Source: an uncultured Lachnospiraceae bacterium (GTDB lineage: Bacteria > Bacillota > Clostridia > Lachnospirales > Lachnospiraceae). Taken from it: a stretch of DNA of 64,000 bases. The notes below the pieces were generated by a model. It saw only the letters and a list, made by a program, of their open reading frames with translations, was not told the origin of the DNA and searched no databases. The position numbers were made by a program, and so were the translations under genes. Every line of letters begins with the position of its first letter. Position 1 is the first letter of the stretch. The stretch spans positions 186,001 through 250,000 of the forward strand of contig CABSCP010000001.1 in assembly GCA_902476265.1 (NCBI GenBank). Direction: 5' to 3'. This document shows positions 16,540 through 25,168 of the stretch, piece after piece.

Positions 16540-18963
16540 GTGGGTGTAAAAGACGTGCTGAAAGAAAGTTTGGAAGAAATATATCTGGGGAATCTGGGGA
16601 CTGTGGAAGCAGATCTGGTATTACCCGGGAAAACAAGGGCAGGGAAACGTATTTTATGGGAATCTGCCGATACAGAGCTTTTGGAACATGACGGGAAAAT
16701 ACATCGCCCTGCCAGCGAAGCGGGAAATCGGACGGTCATGTTGAAGGCAACCGTTACAGACGGGAGCCATTATGTATCCAAAGAATATGCGGTAACGATT
16801 CTGGCGGCGCTGCCGGAACGAAAGTTTATCAGGCAGCTGCCGATGGTGTTTTACAGGCCGCTGTACAGTGAGTTTTGCCTGCCGGATTGTGTAATGCTGG
16901 AACTGGAAGACGGAATTGTCAGTCTTGCGGTGAAATGGGAGCAGGATGGAAAAGTTATTGTAGACCGGGAAGAGAGATATGAAATCAGAGGAGAAATAAA
17001 CAGAAGGGATGTGGGCGGTTTTTGCGATGCGGCATCCTATGAAATCAAATATCGGATTAGAAATTGCCCGAAGCAGGTGACGGCCTGTGTGATCGGGATC
17101 CAAAAAGAAAAAACGGATGAGGAAAAACCTGTTCTCAAAAAGGCGACTGCAGCCAGAGCATGGCAGGTGAAAGTAAACGGCAGAGACAAATTTTCGCAGG
17201 ATATGCAGCGGATGAAACAGTATCTTTTGTCGATACCGGCAGAATCTCTTCTTTTTGCCTTCCGGGCAGCGGCAGGACTGCCGACGGGCGGGGCGAAACC
17301 GATGGCGGGATGGGAAGCGCCGGAAAGCAATTTGTGCGGACATACCATGGGACATTATTTGAGCGCCATCGCGCTGGCGTATCAGGACACGGGAGAAGGA
17401 GCGCTGAAAGAAAGAGCCGGGGAACTGCTTGCAGAACTGGAGAGAATCCAGGAGAAATTCAGTAAAAAATCGGAAGCATATAACGGATATCTGGGCGCCT
17501 ATACGGCAGAACAGTTTGACGCGCTGGAGGCGGGAGAGCGGTATCCGAAAGTATGGGCGCCTTATTATACCATGCATAAGATTATGGCTGGCGTGCTGGA
17601 GTGCTATCACACTTTTAAATTTGAGACAGCCCTTCGGATTGTGACACGGATGGGACTTTGGGTGCATCACAGACTGTCCGGCCTGACGAAAGAAAAATGC
17701 AACAGTATGTGGGCCTTGTATATTGCAGGAGAATTTGGAGGCATCAATGAGACGCTGGCAGAGCTGTATCAAATAACGGGGGATAACCGATTCCTGGAGA
17801 CGGCAAGACTGTTTGACAATGATACTTTATTTTATCCGATGTCGGTGAAGGTAGATGTTCTCGGAGGGATGCATGCGAATCAACACATTCCGCAAGTAGT
17901 GGGAGCATTGAAACTATATGAGGTAACGGGAGAAAAGTTTTTTTATGATGTGGCTGAAAATTTCTGGAATCTGGTTTGCAGACACCACAGTTACTCCATA
18001 GGAGGGGTGGGAAATACGGAACTGTTTCGAAATGCAGACCGGATCGGGAGTGAGCTATCGGAGAAAAATGCGGAATCCTGCTGTAGTTATAATATGCTCA
18101 AGTTGACTGCGAGATTATTTGAATATGAGCCGGAGTCGAAATACGGGGATTATTATGAAAGGGTATTGCTCAATCATATTTTGGCCAACAGCTGTGAGAA
18201 GTATGGCGGGGCGACTACTTATTTCATGGGATTACAGCCTGGGGCGAGAAAAAATTTTGCACTGACGGAAAATACATGCTGCCATGGTACAGGGCTGGAA
18301 TCCAAATTCCGGTATGGCGAGGGAATTTATTATACCGCCGACGACACGGTTTATGTGAATCTATATCTCAATTCTGTTTTTACGGCGGAAGATAATTTTA
18401 TCATATCGCAGGAAATCGTAAATCATACGAGAAACCGGATTCTTATCCGTGTTGAGCAAAAGGATGAAAAAGAGAGAACAGTCAAAATCCGCATTCCAAA
18501 ATGGTGCCGCCACAGGTTTACGGTTGAAGGTGATGTTGAAGGATTACCGTGCAGGGAGGAAGAAGGCTACCTTTCTCTTCGTAAAGTCTGGAAGAACAAA
18601 GAACAGTTTTTCATTACGTTTTCCTGCTTTCCGTATCTGCTGCATCCTAAAGATGACCCTGCCCTTTTTTCTGTCTTTTACGGACCGTTCGTGCTGGCGC
18701 TGCTCAGCGACAGTACGGAATTTATCCGGTTTGACTATGACGAGAAAGAGCTGACGGAGCATATTCACCGGATTGGGGAACTGTTGTTTGAACTGGATGG
18801 CTGGCGTCTGAAACCGTTATATCAGATTGTGGATGAAAGGTATCACATTTATATGAGAATGAAAGGAAAGGAGAGTTACGATGGAGGAACAGAAATTATT
18901 GACGGCAGAAAATATTGTAAAAGACTTTCCGGGGACAAGAGCGCTGAAAAAGGTGTCCATTGA
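16540..18963 (+). CDS. GH127 beta-L-arabinofuranosidase-like enzyme (DUF1680)
   Basis: About 807 residues from the GTG at 16540, 5 bases after AGGAGGG; the ATG at 16492 has no ribosome site. The first 80 residues fit an atrophied bacterial Ig-like domain (VLPGKTRAGKRILWESAD, YAVTIL). The rest is an (alpha/alpha)6 barrel of the GH127 family: MAGWEAPESNLCGHTMGHYL, and the zinc-thiolate site ESCCSYNMLKLT with NTCCHGTGLESKF; in the Bifidobacterium enzyme a Glu and three Cys bind zinc, one Cys being the nucleophile. It would release beta-L-arabinofuranose from plant glycans. No signal peptide, so it acts inside the cell on imported oligosaccharides. Its last 83 bases overlap the transporter ATPase gene, unusually long for this operon. 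Confidence 0.9.
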   Translation: MGVKDVLKESLEEIYLGNLGTVEADLVLPGKTRAGKRILWESADTELLEHDGKIHRPASEAGNRTVMLKATVTDGSHYVSKEYAVTILAALPERKFIRQLPMVFYRPLYSEFCLPDCVMLELEDGIVSLAVKWEQDGKVIVDREERYEIRGEINRRDVGGFCDAASYEIKYRIRNCPKQVTACVIGIQKEKTDEEKPVLKKATAARAWQVKVNGRDKFSQDMQRMKQYLLSIPAESLLFAFRAAAGLPTGGAKPMAGWEAPESNLCGHTMGHYLSAIALAYQDTGEGALKERAGELLAELERIQEKFSKKSEAYNGYLGAYTAEQFDALEAGERYPKVWAPYYTMHKIMAGVLECYHTFKFETALRIVTRMGLWVHHRLSGLTKEKCNSMWALYIAGEFGGINETLAELYQITGDNRFLETARLFDNDTLFYPMSVKVDVLGGMHANQHIPQVVGALKLYEVTGEKFFYDVAENFWNLVCRHHSYSIGGVGNTELFRNADRIGSELSEKNAESCCSYNMLKLTARLFEYEPESKYGDYYERVLLNHILANSCEKYGGATTYFMGLQPGARKNFALTENTCCHGTGLESKFRYGEGIYYTADDTVYVNLYLNSVFTAEDNFIISQEIVNHTRNRILIRVEQKDEKERTVKIRIPKWCRHRFTVEGDVEGLPCREEEGYLSLRKVWKNKEQFFITFSCFPYLLHPKDDPALFSVFYGPFVLALLSDSTEFIRFDYDEKELTEHIHRIGELLFELDGWRLKPLYQIVDERYHIYMRMKGKESYDGGTEIIDGRKYCKRLSGDKSAEKGVH

Positions 18964-20410
18964 TCTGCAAAAAGGAGAAGTCCACGCGGTGGCGGGCGAA
19001 AACGGGGCCGGGAAATCGACGCTGATGAATATATTGTCCGGAGGGATGAAACAGACGGAAGGCGATATTTTTATCAGAGGGAAAAAGATTTCGTTTTCGA
19101 ATCCAAAGGAAGCACAAAATGCCGGTGTGGGACTGGTGCATCAGGAACTGGCACTATTTCCGGAGCTGACTGTGGCGGAAAATATTTTTGTGGAAAGGCT
19201 TCCTGTTAAAAAAGGACTGATTGACCGGGAGACTTTGAACAGAAAGGCGGAAGAGGTGCTGCAGCAGTTTCACGCCAACATTGAGCCAACACAACTGGTA
19301 GAAGAACTGAGTGTGTCCCAGCAGCAGATTGTGGAAATTGCAAAGGTCGTTTCGGCAGAGTGTGAGATCATCATTTTTGACGAACCCACTTCCAGTCTGA
19401 ATGAAGAAGAGGCCGCGCAGCTGTTCCGGATTATCGAAAACCTGAAGAAAAACGGAGCCGGTATTTTTTACATCAGTCACAAATTGTCGGAAATTTTTGA
19501 TCTGTGCGACAGAATCACGATTCTGCGGGACGGCGCCTATATTGTGACACACAAGGTTGGGGAAACGACGCAGGAAACTGTGGTGCGTGAGATGGTAGGA
19601 CGGGATCTCGGAAACTTTTATCCGGACAAGAGTGCGAAAATACAGGAGGAAGCGCTTTTGACGGTCAAAGGACTCTCCAGGAAGTTTGCATTTCAGGAAA
19701 TCGGTTTTTCCCTCAGGAAAGGGGAAATTCTCGGACTCTGCGGTCTGGTCGGATCAGGCCGGACAGAAATTGCCAGGGGGATCTGCGGCATAGACAGGCC
19801 GGACAAGGGAACGGTTTTACTCGATGGGAAGGAAATCCGTATCAGAAATTATGCGGATGCCATTCAAAACGGGATTTGTTATCTGACGGAAAGCAGAAAA
19901 GAGGAAGGACTTTTTCTGGAAATGGATATTGTGGATAATATATGCGCGCTGCAGATCGACCGGTATTCTAAAGGTGGAATTTTGCAGAAAAAGGAAATGG
20001 AACGCGTGACGGATGTATTCCAGAAAGATTTGAATATTAAATACAGCGATAAAAAACAGACGGTTAACAGCCTTTCCGGAGGAAATCAGCAGAAAATTAT
20101 GATCGCAAAGCTGCTGGCGCTAAATCCGAAGATTATTATACTGGATGAGCCAACAAGAGGAATCGATGTGGGCTCAAAATCGGAAATCCACCGCGTTTTA
20201 AGGGAACTCTCCAACAGCGGGATCGGAATTATTGTGATCTCTTCGGAAATGCCGGAAATGATCGGCGTTTGCGACAGGATTGCGGTAATCCGGGAAGGAA
20301 GGCTGATTGCGCAGCTGGAGGGAGATGATATCACACAGGAAAGGATCATCGCATCCATTTCAAATGGAACGCAGGACACGAAGGAGAAAGCATATGTTCA
20401 GAGAAAATAA
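18881..20410 (+). CDS. Sugar ABC transporter ATPase, RbsA/MglA/XylG type
   Basis: 509 residues with two ABC domains in tandem, as in ribose/galactose/xylose importers. The first has Walker A GENGAGKST and the signature LSVSQQQ with DEPTSSL; the second has GLVGSGRTE in place of a standard Walker A, a known feature of the second half, and LSGGNQQK with DEPTRGIDVG. It powers uptake through the permease encoded next. The ATG follows AAAGGAAAGGAG, so this start is sound in spite of the 83-base overlap with the GH127 gene. The end overlaps the permease gene by 17 bases; all signs are of translational coupling. Confidence 0.96.
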   Translation: MEEQKLLTAENIVKDFPGTRALKKVSIDLQKGEVHAVAGENGAGKSTLMNILSGGMKQTEGDIFIRGKKISFSNPKEAQNAGVGLVHQELALFPELTVAENIFVERLPVKKGLIDRETLNRKAEEVLQQFHANIEPTQLVEELSVSQQQIVEIAKVVSAECEIIIFDEPTSSLNEEEAAQLFRIIENLKKNGAGIFYISHKLSEIFDLCDRITILRDGAYIVTHKVGETTQETVVREMVGRDLGNFYPDKSAKIQEEALLTVKGLSRKFAFQEIGFSLRKGEILGLCGLVGSGRTEIARGICGIDRPDKGTVLLDGKEIRIRNYADAIQNGICYLTESRKEEGLFLEMDIVDNICALQIDRYSKGGILQKKEMERVTDVFQKDLNIKYSDKKQTVNSLSGGNQQKIMIAKLLALNPKIIILDEPTRGIDVGSKSEIHRVLRELSNSGIGIIVISSEMPEMIGVCDRIAVIREGRLIAQLEGDDITQERIIASISNGTQDTKEKAYVQRK

Positions 20411-21371
20411 ATTTTTAGCAAAACTGCAGTCTATCAAGGAACTCACCATTTTTTCCATTATTGTTGTATTTGTGATCGTCATTTCTATTAAGTCTCCGGT
20501 CTTTCTGACAGCGGATAACCTGGTGACAACGGCCATGGGGCTTTCTACCACCTGTATTGTCGGCATCGGAGTGACAATTGCCCTGATCGGGGGCTGTTTT
20601 GACCTGTCCGTCGGATCGATTATGGGACTGTCGTCAGTGCTGACCGTGTTATTTGCGCAGAAAGGCGTCAATATCTGGATATCGGTTTTGCTCAGCCTTC
20701 TGATCTGTATCGGGATTGGCACTTTGTCGGGCACGCTGGTCGGGAAGTTTAACTTAAATGGTTTTATCACTACCTTTGCTATATCACAGATGGCGCGGGG
20801 GCTGGTATTCGTGCTTACGGAAGGGTTTTCCATCACACTGCCGGAGGGAACAGAAAGCTTCCGCGTGCTGGGAACAGGAGAACTGTTTGGGAAATTTCCG
20901 GTCATGATCCTGATCTTTCTGATCATGGCGGTCATTGCGGATTTGTGCGTGAGAAAAACTTCTCTTTTAAAAAGAGTGTTTTATGTGGGCAGCAGTGAAA
21001 AGGCGGCGGTATTGTCCGGTATTAATTCCAGCAATGTGAAGGTATTTCTTTATATAGGAACGGCGGCCATGTCAGCGATTGCAGGTATTTTGTCGGTCTC
21101 CAGATTTGGCGTGGCGACAGCCAATAACGGCAACGGCGTTGACATGATGGTTTTATCTGCGGCGGTTATCGGTGGAACCAGCCTGGGAGGCGGGAAAGGA
21201 ACGATACTTGGCACTGTGCTGGGCATCGTGATGCTGAGCATTATGAACAATGCGCTTGTACTGTTCAACATTTCGGTTAACTGGCAGAGCTTTGTATCGG
21301 GAGCAATTTTGCTGATTGCAATCGTAATTGATTATGTCAGCAACCACAAAAAATTCAAAAAGAAAAAGTAG
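20394..21371 (+). CDS. Sugar ABC transporter permease, RbsC type
   Basis: 325 residues from the ATG at 20394 behind AAGGAGAAAG. About eight to ten hydrophobic segments fill the protein; the typical stretches GGCFDLSVGSIMG and GGTSLGGGKGTILGTVLG mark the BPD_transp_2 (RbsC/XylH) family. It forms the membrane channel of the importer with the RbsA-type ATPase and the lipoprotein encoded directly downstream. The substrate is likely an L-arabinose-containing sugar, judged only from the GH127 gene in the same operon. Confidence 0.95.
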   Translation: MFRENKFLAKLQSIKELTIFSIIVVFVIVISIKSPVFLTADNLVTTAMGLSTTCIVGIGVTIALIGGCFDLSVGSIMGLSSVLTVLFAQKGVNIWISVLLSLLICIGIGTLSGTLVGKFNLNGFITTFAISQMARGLVFVLTEGFSITLPEGTESFRVLGTGELFGKFPVMILIFLIMAVIADLCVRKTSLLKRVFYVGSSEKAAVLSGINSSNVKVFLYIGTAAMSAIAGILSVSRFGVATANNGNGVDMMVLSAAVIGGTSLGGGKGTILGTVLGIVMLSIMNNALVLFNISVNWQSFVSGAILLIAIVIDYVSNHKKFKKKK

Positions 21372-21384
21372 GAGGGATTGGGGT

Positions 21385-22410
21385 ATGAAAAAGAAGATGA
21401 GCAGAGTGATTTCGGTTGTATTGTGTATGATGATGGCATTTTCTATGATGGCATGTTCTGAAAAAAAGGACAGTCAGAAAGCGGAAAAAACCGGGGAGGC
21501 GCAGGCGGTTGACTTATCGGGAAAGGAATTTTACATGGTGGCATTCAATTCCGGTTATCCCTACTGGAAACAGGTTTACAGAGGTTTTGAAGACGCCGGT
21601 AAACAGTATGGTGTAAAAACCGTGTTGGGCGGCAGTACCAAATATGATCTGAATGAATCGCTCACGGCATTTGAACAGGTGGTTGCGATGAAACCTGCTG
21701 GAATTGCCGTGACCGCAATGGATGCGGAAGCCTATGCGCCTATTATAGACAAAGCGATTGAAGCGGGAATTCCCGTGGTCACTTTTGATATTGACAGTCC
21801 AAAGAGTAAGAGAATCAGCTACATCGGCACGCAGAACTATGATGCGGGCGCAAATGCGGCGCGCTATATCGGGGAGCAGCTGGGAGGCAGCGGAAAAGTG
21901 GCTGCCATTACCAACAAAAGCCAAACGAACATTGTAGAGCGCATTCAGGGGTTTGAGGAAACGCTGGCAGCAGAGTACCCGGATATTGAAGTTGTGCAGA
22001 TCGTGGACAGCGGGGATGACGAAACAGCAGCGGCAAACAATGCATCGAGCCTGTTGACCAGTCACAAGGATATTGATTATATTCTGGCAACGACTGTAAT
22101 CGCAAGCTCCGGCGCGCAGCAGGCAGTTGCGGAAGCCGGTCTTGCAGAACAGACGAAGGTGGTGGCTTTTGACATTGATACGGTGACACTGGATGCCATC
22201 GGCGCCGGAACCGTGGAGGCGACGATCAGCCAGGCACCCTGGGTACAGGGGTACTGGAGCATGGTATACCTGTATCATATCAGCGCGGGCCTGATCACGT
22301 CCCAGGAAAACTGGTGGGATAACGGATATCCCTCTCTTCCTGCTACAGCCGACAGCGGAACCGCAATTGTGACGAAAGAGAATTACGAAGTTTTCTATAC
22401 AAAGGATTGA
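21385..22410 (+). CDS. Sugar-binding lipoprotein of the RbsB type
   Basis: 341 residues from the ATG at 21385, preceded by GGAGGG. A lipoprotein signal (KKKMSRVISVVLCMMMAFSMMACS) ends at a lipobox Cys, then comes a periplasmic-binding-protein-like fold of the ribose/galactose type: FYMVAFNSGYPYWKQV, KPAGIAVTAMDAEAYAPIID, GIPVVTFDIDSP, and the hinge VVAFDIDTVTLDAIGAG. It captures the sugar outside and delivers it to the RbsA/RbsC-type pair encoded upstream. A perfect 32-base palindrome lies 51 bases after its stop and probably ends the operon. Confidence 0.94.
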   Translation: MKKKMSRVISVVLCMMMAFSMMACSEKKDSQKAEKTGEAQAVDLSGKEFYMVAFNSGYPYWKQVYRGFEDAGKQYGVKTVLGGSTKYDLNESLTAFEQVVAMKPAGIAVTAMDAEAYAPIIDKAIEAGIPVVTFDIDSPKSKRISYIGTQNYDAGANAARYIGEQLGGSGKVAAITNKSQTNIVERIQGFEETLAAEYPDIEVVQIVDSGDDETAAANNASSLLTSHKDIDYILATTVIASSGAQQAVAEAGLAEQTKVVAFDIDTVTLDAIGAGTVEATISQAPWVQGYWSMVYLYHISAGLITSQENWWDNGYPSLPATADSGTAIVTKENYEVFYTKD

Positions 22411-22461
22411 AAATAACCTCCCAGGAAAGGAACCGGAACAATAGCATATAAGAAAGTACAG

Positions 22462-22493
22462 GCGTTCCGGACGAAAGCTTTCGTCCGGAACGC
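22462..22493 (+). terminator. 32-base perfect palindrome, probable terminator
   Basis: GCGTTCCGGACGAAAG (22462-22477) is directly followed by its exact reverse complement (22478-22493) and then TGTTTTC. A hairpin here would stop the GH127-transporter transcript. The T tract is short, so a role as protein-binding site is also possible. The rest of the 22411-22756 gap holds a possible 50-codon open frame (ending 22625) without ribosome site, and the LacI gene promoter. Confidence 0.65.
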
Positions 22494-22655
22494 TGTTTTC
22501 AGGTAGCGTTTTTGCTGGAAGCGGCACTGGAGCAAATTTGTGAGATTTGCGAGATCAGGATGCGGCGTGTAAAAAGCCTGAAAGGTCTGGATGAGTTCCG
22601 GATAAAGATGAAGCGATATCAATAGGAATAAGAGTTATCAGAAAGGAATTTGGGC

Positions 22656-22683
22656 AAAAGAATGCAAAATATTGCATTCTTTT
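22656..22683 (+). promoter_or_regulatory. Palindromic operator at the LacI gene promoter
   Basis: AAAAGAATGCAA and TTGCATTCTTTT are 12-base perfect arms around AATA. The core TGCAAAATATTGCA (22663-22676) recurs with one change at 23947 and 24116, in front of the mannan operon. The right arm contains the -35 box of the LacI gene, so binding there would shut the gene off (autoregulation). Confidence 0.7.
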
Positions 22684-22700
22684 TTTCTTTGTGATATGAT
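22672..22700 (+). promoter_or_regulatory. Predicted promoter of the LacI-family regulator gene
   Basis: TTGCAT (22672-22677) and TATGAT (22695-22700) are 17 bases apart. The -35 box lies inside the right arm of the operator palindrome. The gene starts about 50 bases downstream. Confidence 0.6.
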
Positions 22701-22756
22701 TCTACAAGATATTAATGCTTTTTTGTGCGTGTAGAAGAATTAGGGTGGAGGAGAGG

Positions 22757-23815
22757 ATGGAAAAAGTAACGATACAGAGCATCGCAAAGGATCTGGGATT
22801 GTCCAGGAACACCGTGTCGATGGCGATAAAAGGGAATGAACTGGTAGCGCCCCGGACCAGAGATATGGTATTGGAGTATGCCAGAAAAGTTGGGTATTTG
22901 AATGCCGGGATGGAATTCGGGAAGGATGGGGAACGGAGCAAAGAAGAGGGGCAGAGCAGTTTGCGCGGGCAGGAAGCTTACCACATCATGATTCTGCGCA
23001 AACCGGATGTTGCGGTGTACTGGGACAAGGTGATTAACGGGATTTCTGAAGAAGGAAGCCAGAATAACTGTCAGACACAGGTGGCGGTCGTGACGGATGA
23101 GGATGAAGAGAAGTTACTGCTGCCTCCGGGATTGGATGAACGAATTCATGCGGTACTCTGCGTGAAATTTGTAAAAGTGGAATATCTCTCGAAAATTAAG
23201 GATATGGGAATCCCGATTATCCTGCTTGATAATTATAAAAACTGGGGAACGAAAGCGATGGGGGATATTGTAAAGGCGGAAGGCTTTAATAAAGTGGCGG
23301 AGCTGACGAAACACCTGATTGACCAGGGGATGACGCGGATTGGGTATCTGAGCGAGAACAGCGCCCGGTGTGAAACCATGTATGACCGCTACGATGGCTA
23401 TCAGTATGCGATTCGGAAAGCAAATCTTTGCCCGAATCCTTCCACTGTGATTCCCAATGCAACAAGCGATTTTTTTTACAGTGCACAAACCTTTGAGGAT
23501 ATTGTTGACAGCTATGAGGAAATACCGGAGGCGGTGGTGTGCGGTAATGACGAAATAGCCAAATATCTGACCTGGGCATTGAGAAAGAAAGGATTCCGGG
23601 TACCGGAAGATGTGGCAGTCACAGGCTTTGACAACGATGAGGAGATGATGCTGGATCCTTTTTTTACAACCGTACATGTGGATGCAAAGTGGTTGGGAAG
23701 GCGCATGATACAGTGTTTTTTATGGAGAATGAAAAATCCGGATGCGCCATATGAGAAAGTGATTGTAGATTGTAAAACGATAATCAGAAAGTCATCCTGC
23801 CAGAGGGTGCGGTAA
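22757..23815 (+). CDS. LacI-family repressor, probable regulator of the mannan operon
   Basis: 352 residues from the ATG at 22757 behind GGAGGAGAGG. The N-terminal helix-turn-helix (VTIQSIAKDLGLSRNTVSMAIKG) and hinge are of LacI type, followed by a sugar-binding core with VAVTGFDNDEEMMLDPFFTTVHV near the end. It is transcribed alone between two sugar operons. The operator palindrome at its own promoter shares its core with two sites that flank the promoter of the downstream GH26 operon, and no such site was seen at the upstream GH127 operon; on that basis it most likely represses mannan use until a manno-oligosaccharide is present. Confidence 0.93.
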   Translation: MEKVTIQSIAKDLGLSRNTVSMAIKGNELVAPRTRDMVLEYARKVGYLNAGMEFGKDGERSKEEGQSSLRGQEAYHIMILRKPDVAVYWDKVINGISEEGSQNNCQTQVAVVTDEDEEKLLLPPGLDERIHAVLCVKFVKVEYLSKIKDMGIPIILLDNYKNWGTKAMGDIVKAEGFNKVAELTKHLIDQGMTRIGYLSENSARCETMYDRYDGYQYAIRKANLCPNPSTVIPNATSDFFYSAQTFEDIVDSYEEIPEAVVCGNDEIAKYLTWALRKKGFRVPEDVAVTGFDNDEEMMLDPFFTTVHVDAKWLGRRMIQCFLWRMKNPDAPYEKVIVDCKTIIRKSSCQRVR

Positions 23816-23946
23816 AATGCAGAAATAGTTTGTATCAGAACAAAACCAGTTGTTTCCTGAGAGAACACTGGCTTTGTTTTTTTTCATTTAAAACAGTTGC
23901 GGATACCACAGAATTGTCATAATGAACAAAACAAAACCTTTAATAG

Positions 23947-23960
23947 TGCAAAATAGTGCA
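23947..23960 (+). promoter_or_regulatory. Upstream operator of the mannan operon
   Basis: TGCAAAATAGTGCA differs by one base from the core of the palindrome at the LacI gene. It lies about 50 bases before the -35 box. Centre-to-centre distance to the second site is 169 bases, close to 16 helical turns, which would permit repressor looping. A further weaker TGCATTAAATGCA occurs at 23985-23997. Confidence 0.6.
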
Positions 23961-24007
23961 TAAAGTTTGTCGGAAACATAGAAATGCATTAAATGCAACA
24001 ATGTTTA

Positions 24008-24036
24008 TTGACAAAAATGGTAGATAATGCTTTAAT
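24008..24036 (+). promoter_or_regulatory. Predicted sigma-A promoter of the mannan operon
   Basis: TTGACA (24008-24013) and TTTAAT (24031-24036) with 17 bases between them. It is framed by the two operator copies. The region 23816-24156 (341 bases) holds only these regulatory signals. Confidence 0.65.
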
Positions 24037-24115
24037 TGTATTAAAGGAATGACAGAAAATGTGAGAATAAAACAAAACAAAAAAACTTTCAGAGATAAAC
24101 CGGTGCTCTGCATAG

Positions 24116-24129
24116 TGCAAAATAATGCA
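24116..24129 (+). promoter_or_regulatory. Downstream operator of the mannan operon
   Basis: TGCAAAATAATGCA, one base different from the core palindrome at the LacI gene, lies in the leader of the transcript between the promoter and the GH26 start. A repressor here would block elongation or loop to the upstream copy. Confidence 0.6.
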
Positions 24130-24156
24130 ACCAGTGAAAGAGAGGATTGAAATGAT

Positions 24157-25122
24157 ATGAATCAGACTATGGCACCCGCAAATCCCAATGCGCAGCAGGA
24201 AGTGAAAGAGATGCTGCACTACTTTGAGAGTATTGCCGGAAAAAAGATGATATTGGGGCAACACACCCAGACAATGGAACAGGCGGAACTACACTTTATT
24301 GAAGATGCCACAGGAAAACTTCCCGCCCTCTGCGGATTTGAACTGCTCAGTTATTCCCCCAATATCAATTATGAAGAAAGCGGCGAGGAATGTCTGACAG
24401 AGGTCAGAGAAGCCCAAAAGACTTTACAAAAAGCCTGGGAATGGGCCGAAAAGAAAGGCCTGATCACTTTTACCTGGCATTGGTTTTCACCGACAGGCGG
24501 TAAGGACAAAGCTTTTTATACGGAACATACGGAATTCAGCGCTGAGCAGGCTGTTTTGGACGGAACAGAAGAGAATAAGGCGCTGATTGCGGATATGGAT
24601 TTTATGGCGGGGCTGTTAAAGCCGTTTTGCGAAGCGCATATCCCCATTTTATGGCGTCCTTTTCATGAATGTGACGGAACCTGGTTCTGGTGGGGAAGAG
24701 ACGGGGCCGAGACGGTGAAGAAGCTGTATCGGATAATGTTTGAACGCTTTACATACCGCTATCATCTCGACAATCTGATCTGGGTTTTTAATGCGGCGTC
24801 GGGAGATTTTTATCCGGGAGATGATGTGGTGGATATCATCAGCTGTGATATGTACCCGGAAGCGCATCACCATACCGATTGTGCGGAGGCGCTGGAGAAC
24901 TTAAAGAAAATCACTTCCGCACGAAAACTGTATGCGATCGGAGAGATCGGAACCATCCCGGATGTGAGAGCGGTCATAGAACACGGACTGGACTGGATCT
25001 ATTATATGACATGGTCGAAGGATTTTGGGAAAACGGAACTTTTTACTTCCAGGGATGAGCTGAGGCGTGCATATGACGACCCGGGAGCGGTTACCTTGGC
25101 ACAGTTTCCGAAATTCTATTGA
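24157..25122 (+). CDS. GH26 beta-mannanase-like enzyme, cytoplasmic
   Basis: 321 residues, one GH26 domain. The conserved WRPFHECDGTWFWWG holds the acid/base Glu and YAIGEIG the nucleophile Glu of this clan A family; ILGQHTQT and FTWHWFSPTGG are further family marks. It hydrolyses internal beta-1,4-mannosidic bonds. There is no signal peptide or carbohydrate-binding module, so it is predicted to work in the cytoplasm on manno-oligosaccharides brought in by the transporter encoded next. The ATG follows GAGAGGATTGAAATGAT; it is the first gene of the operon. Confidence 0.93.
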   Translation: MNQTMAPANPNAQQEVKEMLHYFESIAGKKMILGQHTQTMEQAELHFIEDATGKLPALCGFELLSYSPNINYEESGEECLTEVREAQKTLQKAWEWAEKKGLITFTWHWFSPTGGKDKAFYTEHTEFSAEQAVLDGTEENKALIADMDFMAGLLKPFCEAHIPILWRPFHECDGTWFWWGRDGAETVKKLYRIMFERFTYRYHLDNLIWVFNAASGDFYPGDDVVDIISCDMYPEAHHHTDCAEALENLKKITSARKLYAIGEIGTIPDVRAVIEHGLDWIYYMTWSKDFGKTELFTSRDELRRAYDDPGAVTLAQFPKFY

Positions 25123-25168
25123 AAAAACGGATTGCTGCAAATGACGAAACAGGAGAAAGGAAGCTGTA

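Noticed and set aside
22491..22625. Open stretch ending in SLKGLDEFRIKMKRYQ after the 32-base palindrome.
   Set aside because: No convincing start codon with ribosome site; looks like a possible gene remnant but too little to support a feature.
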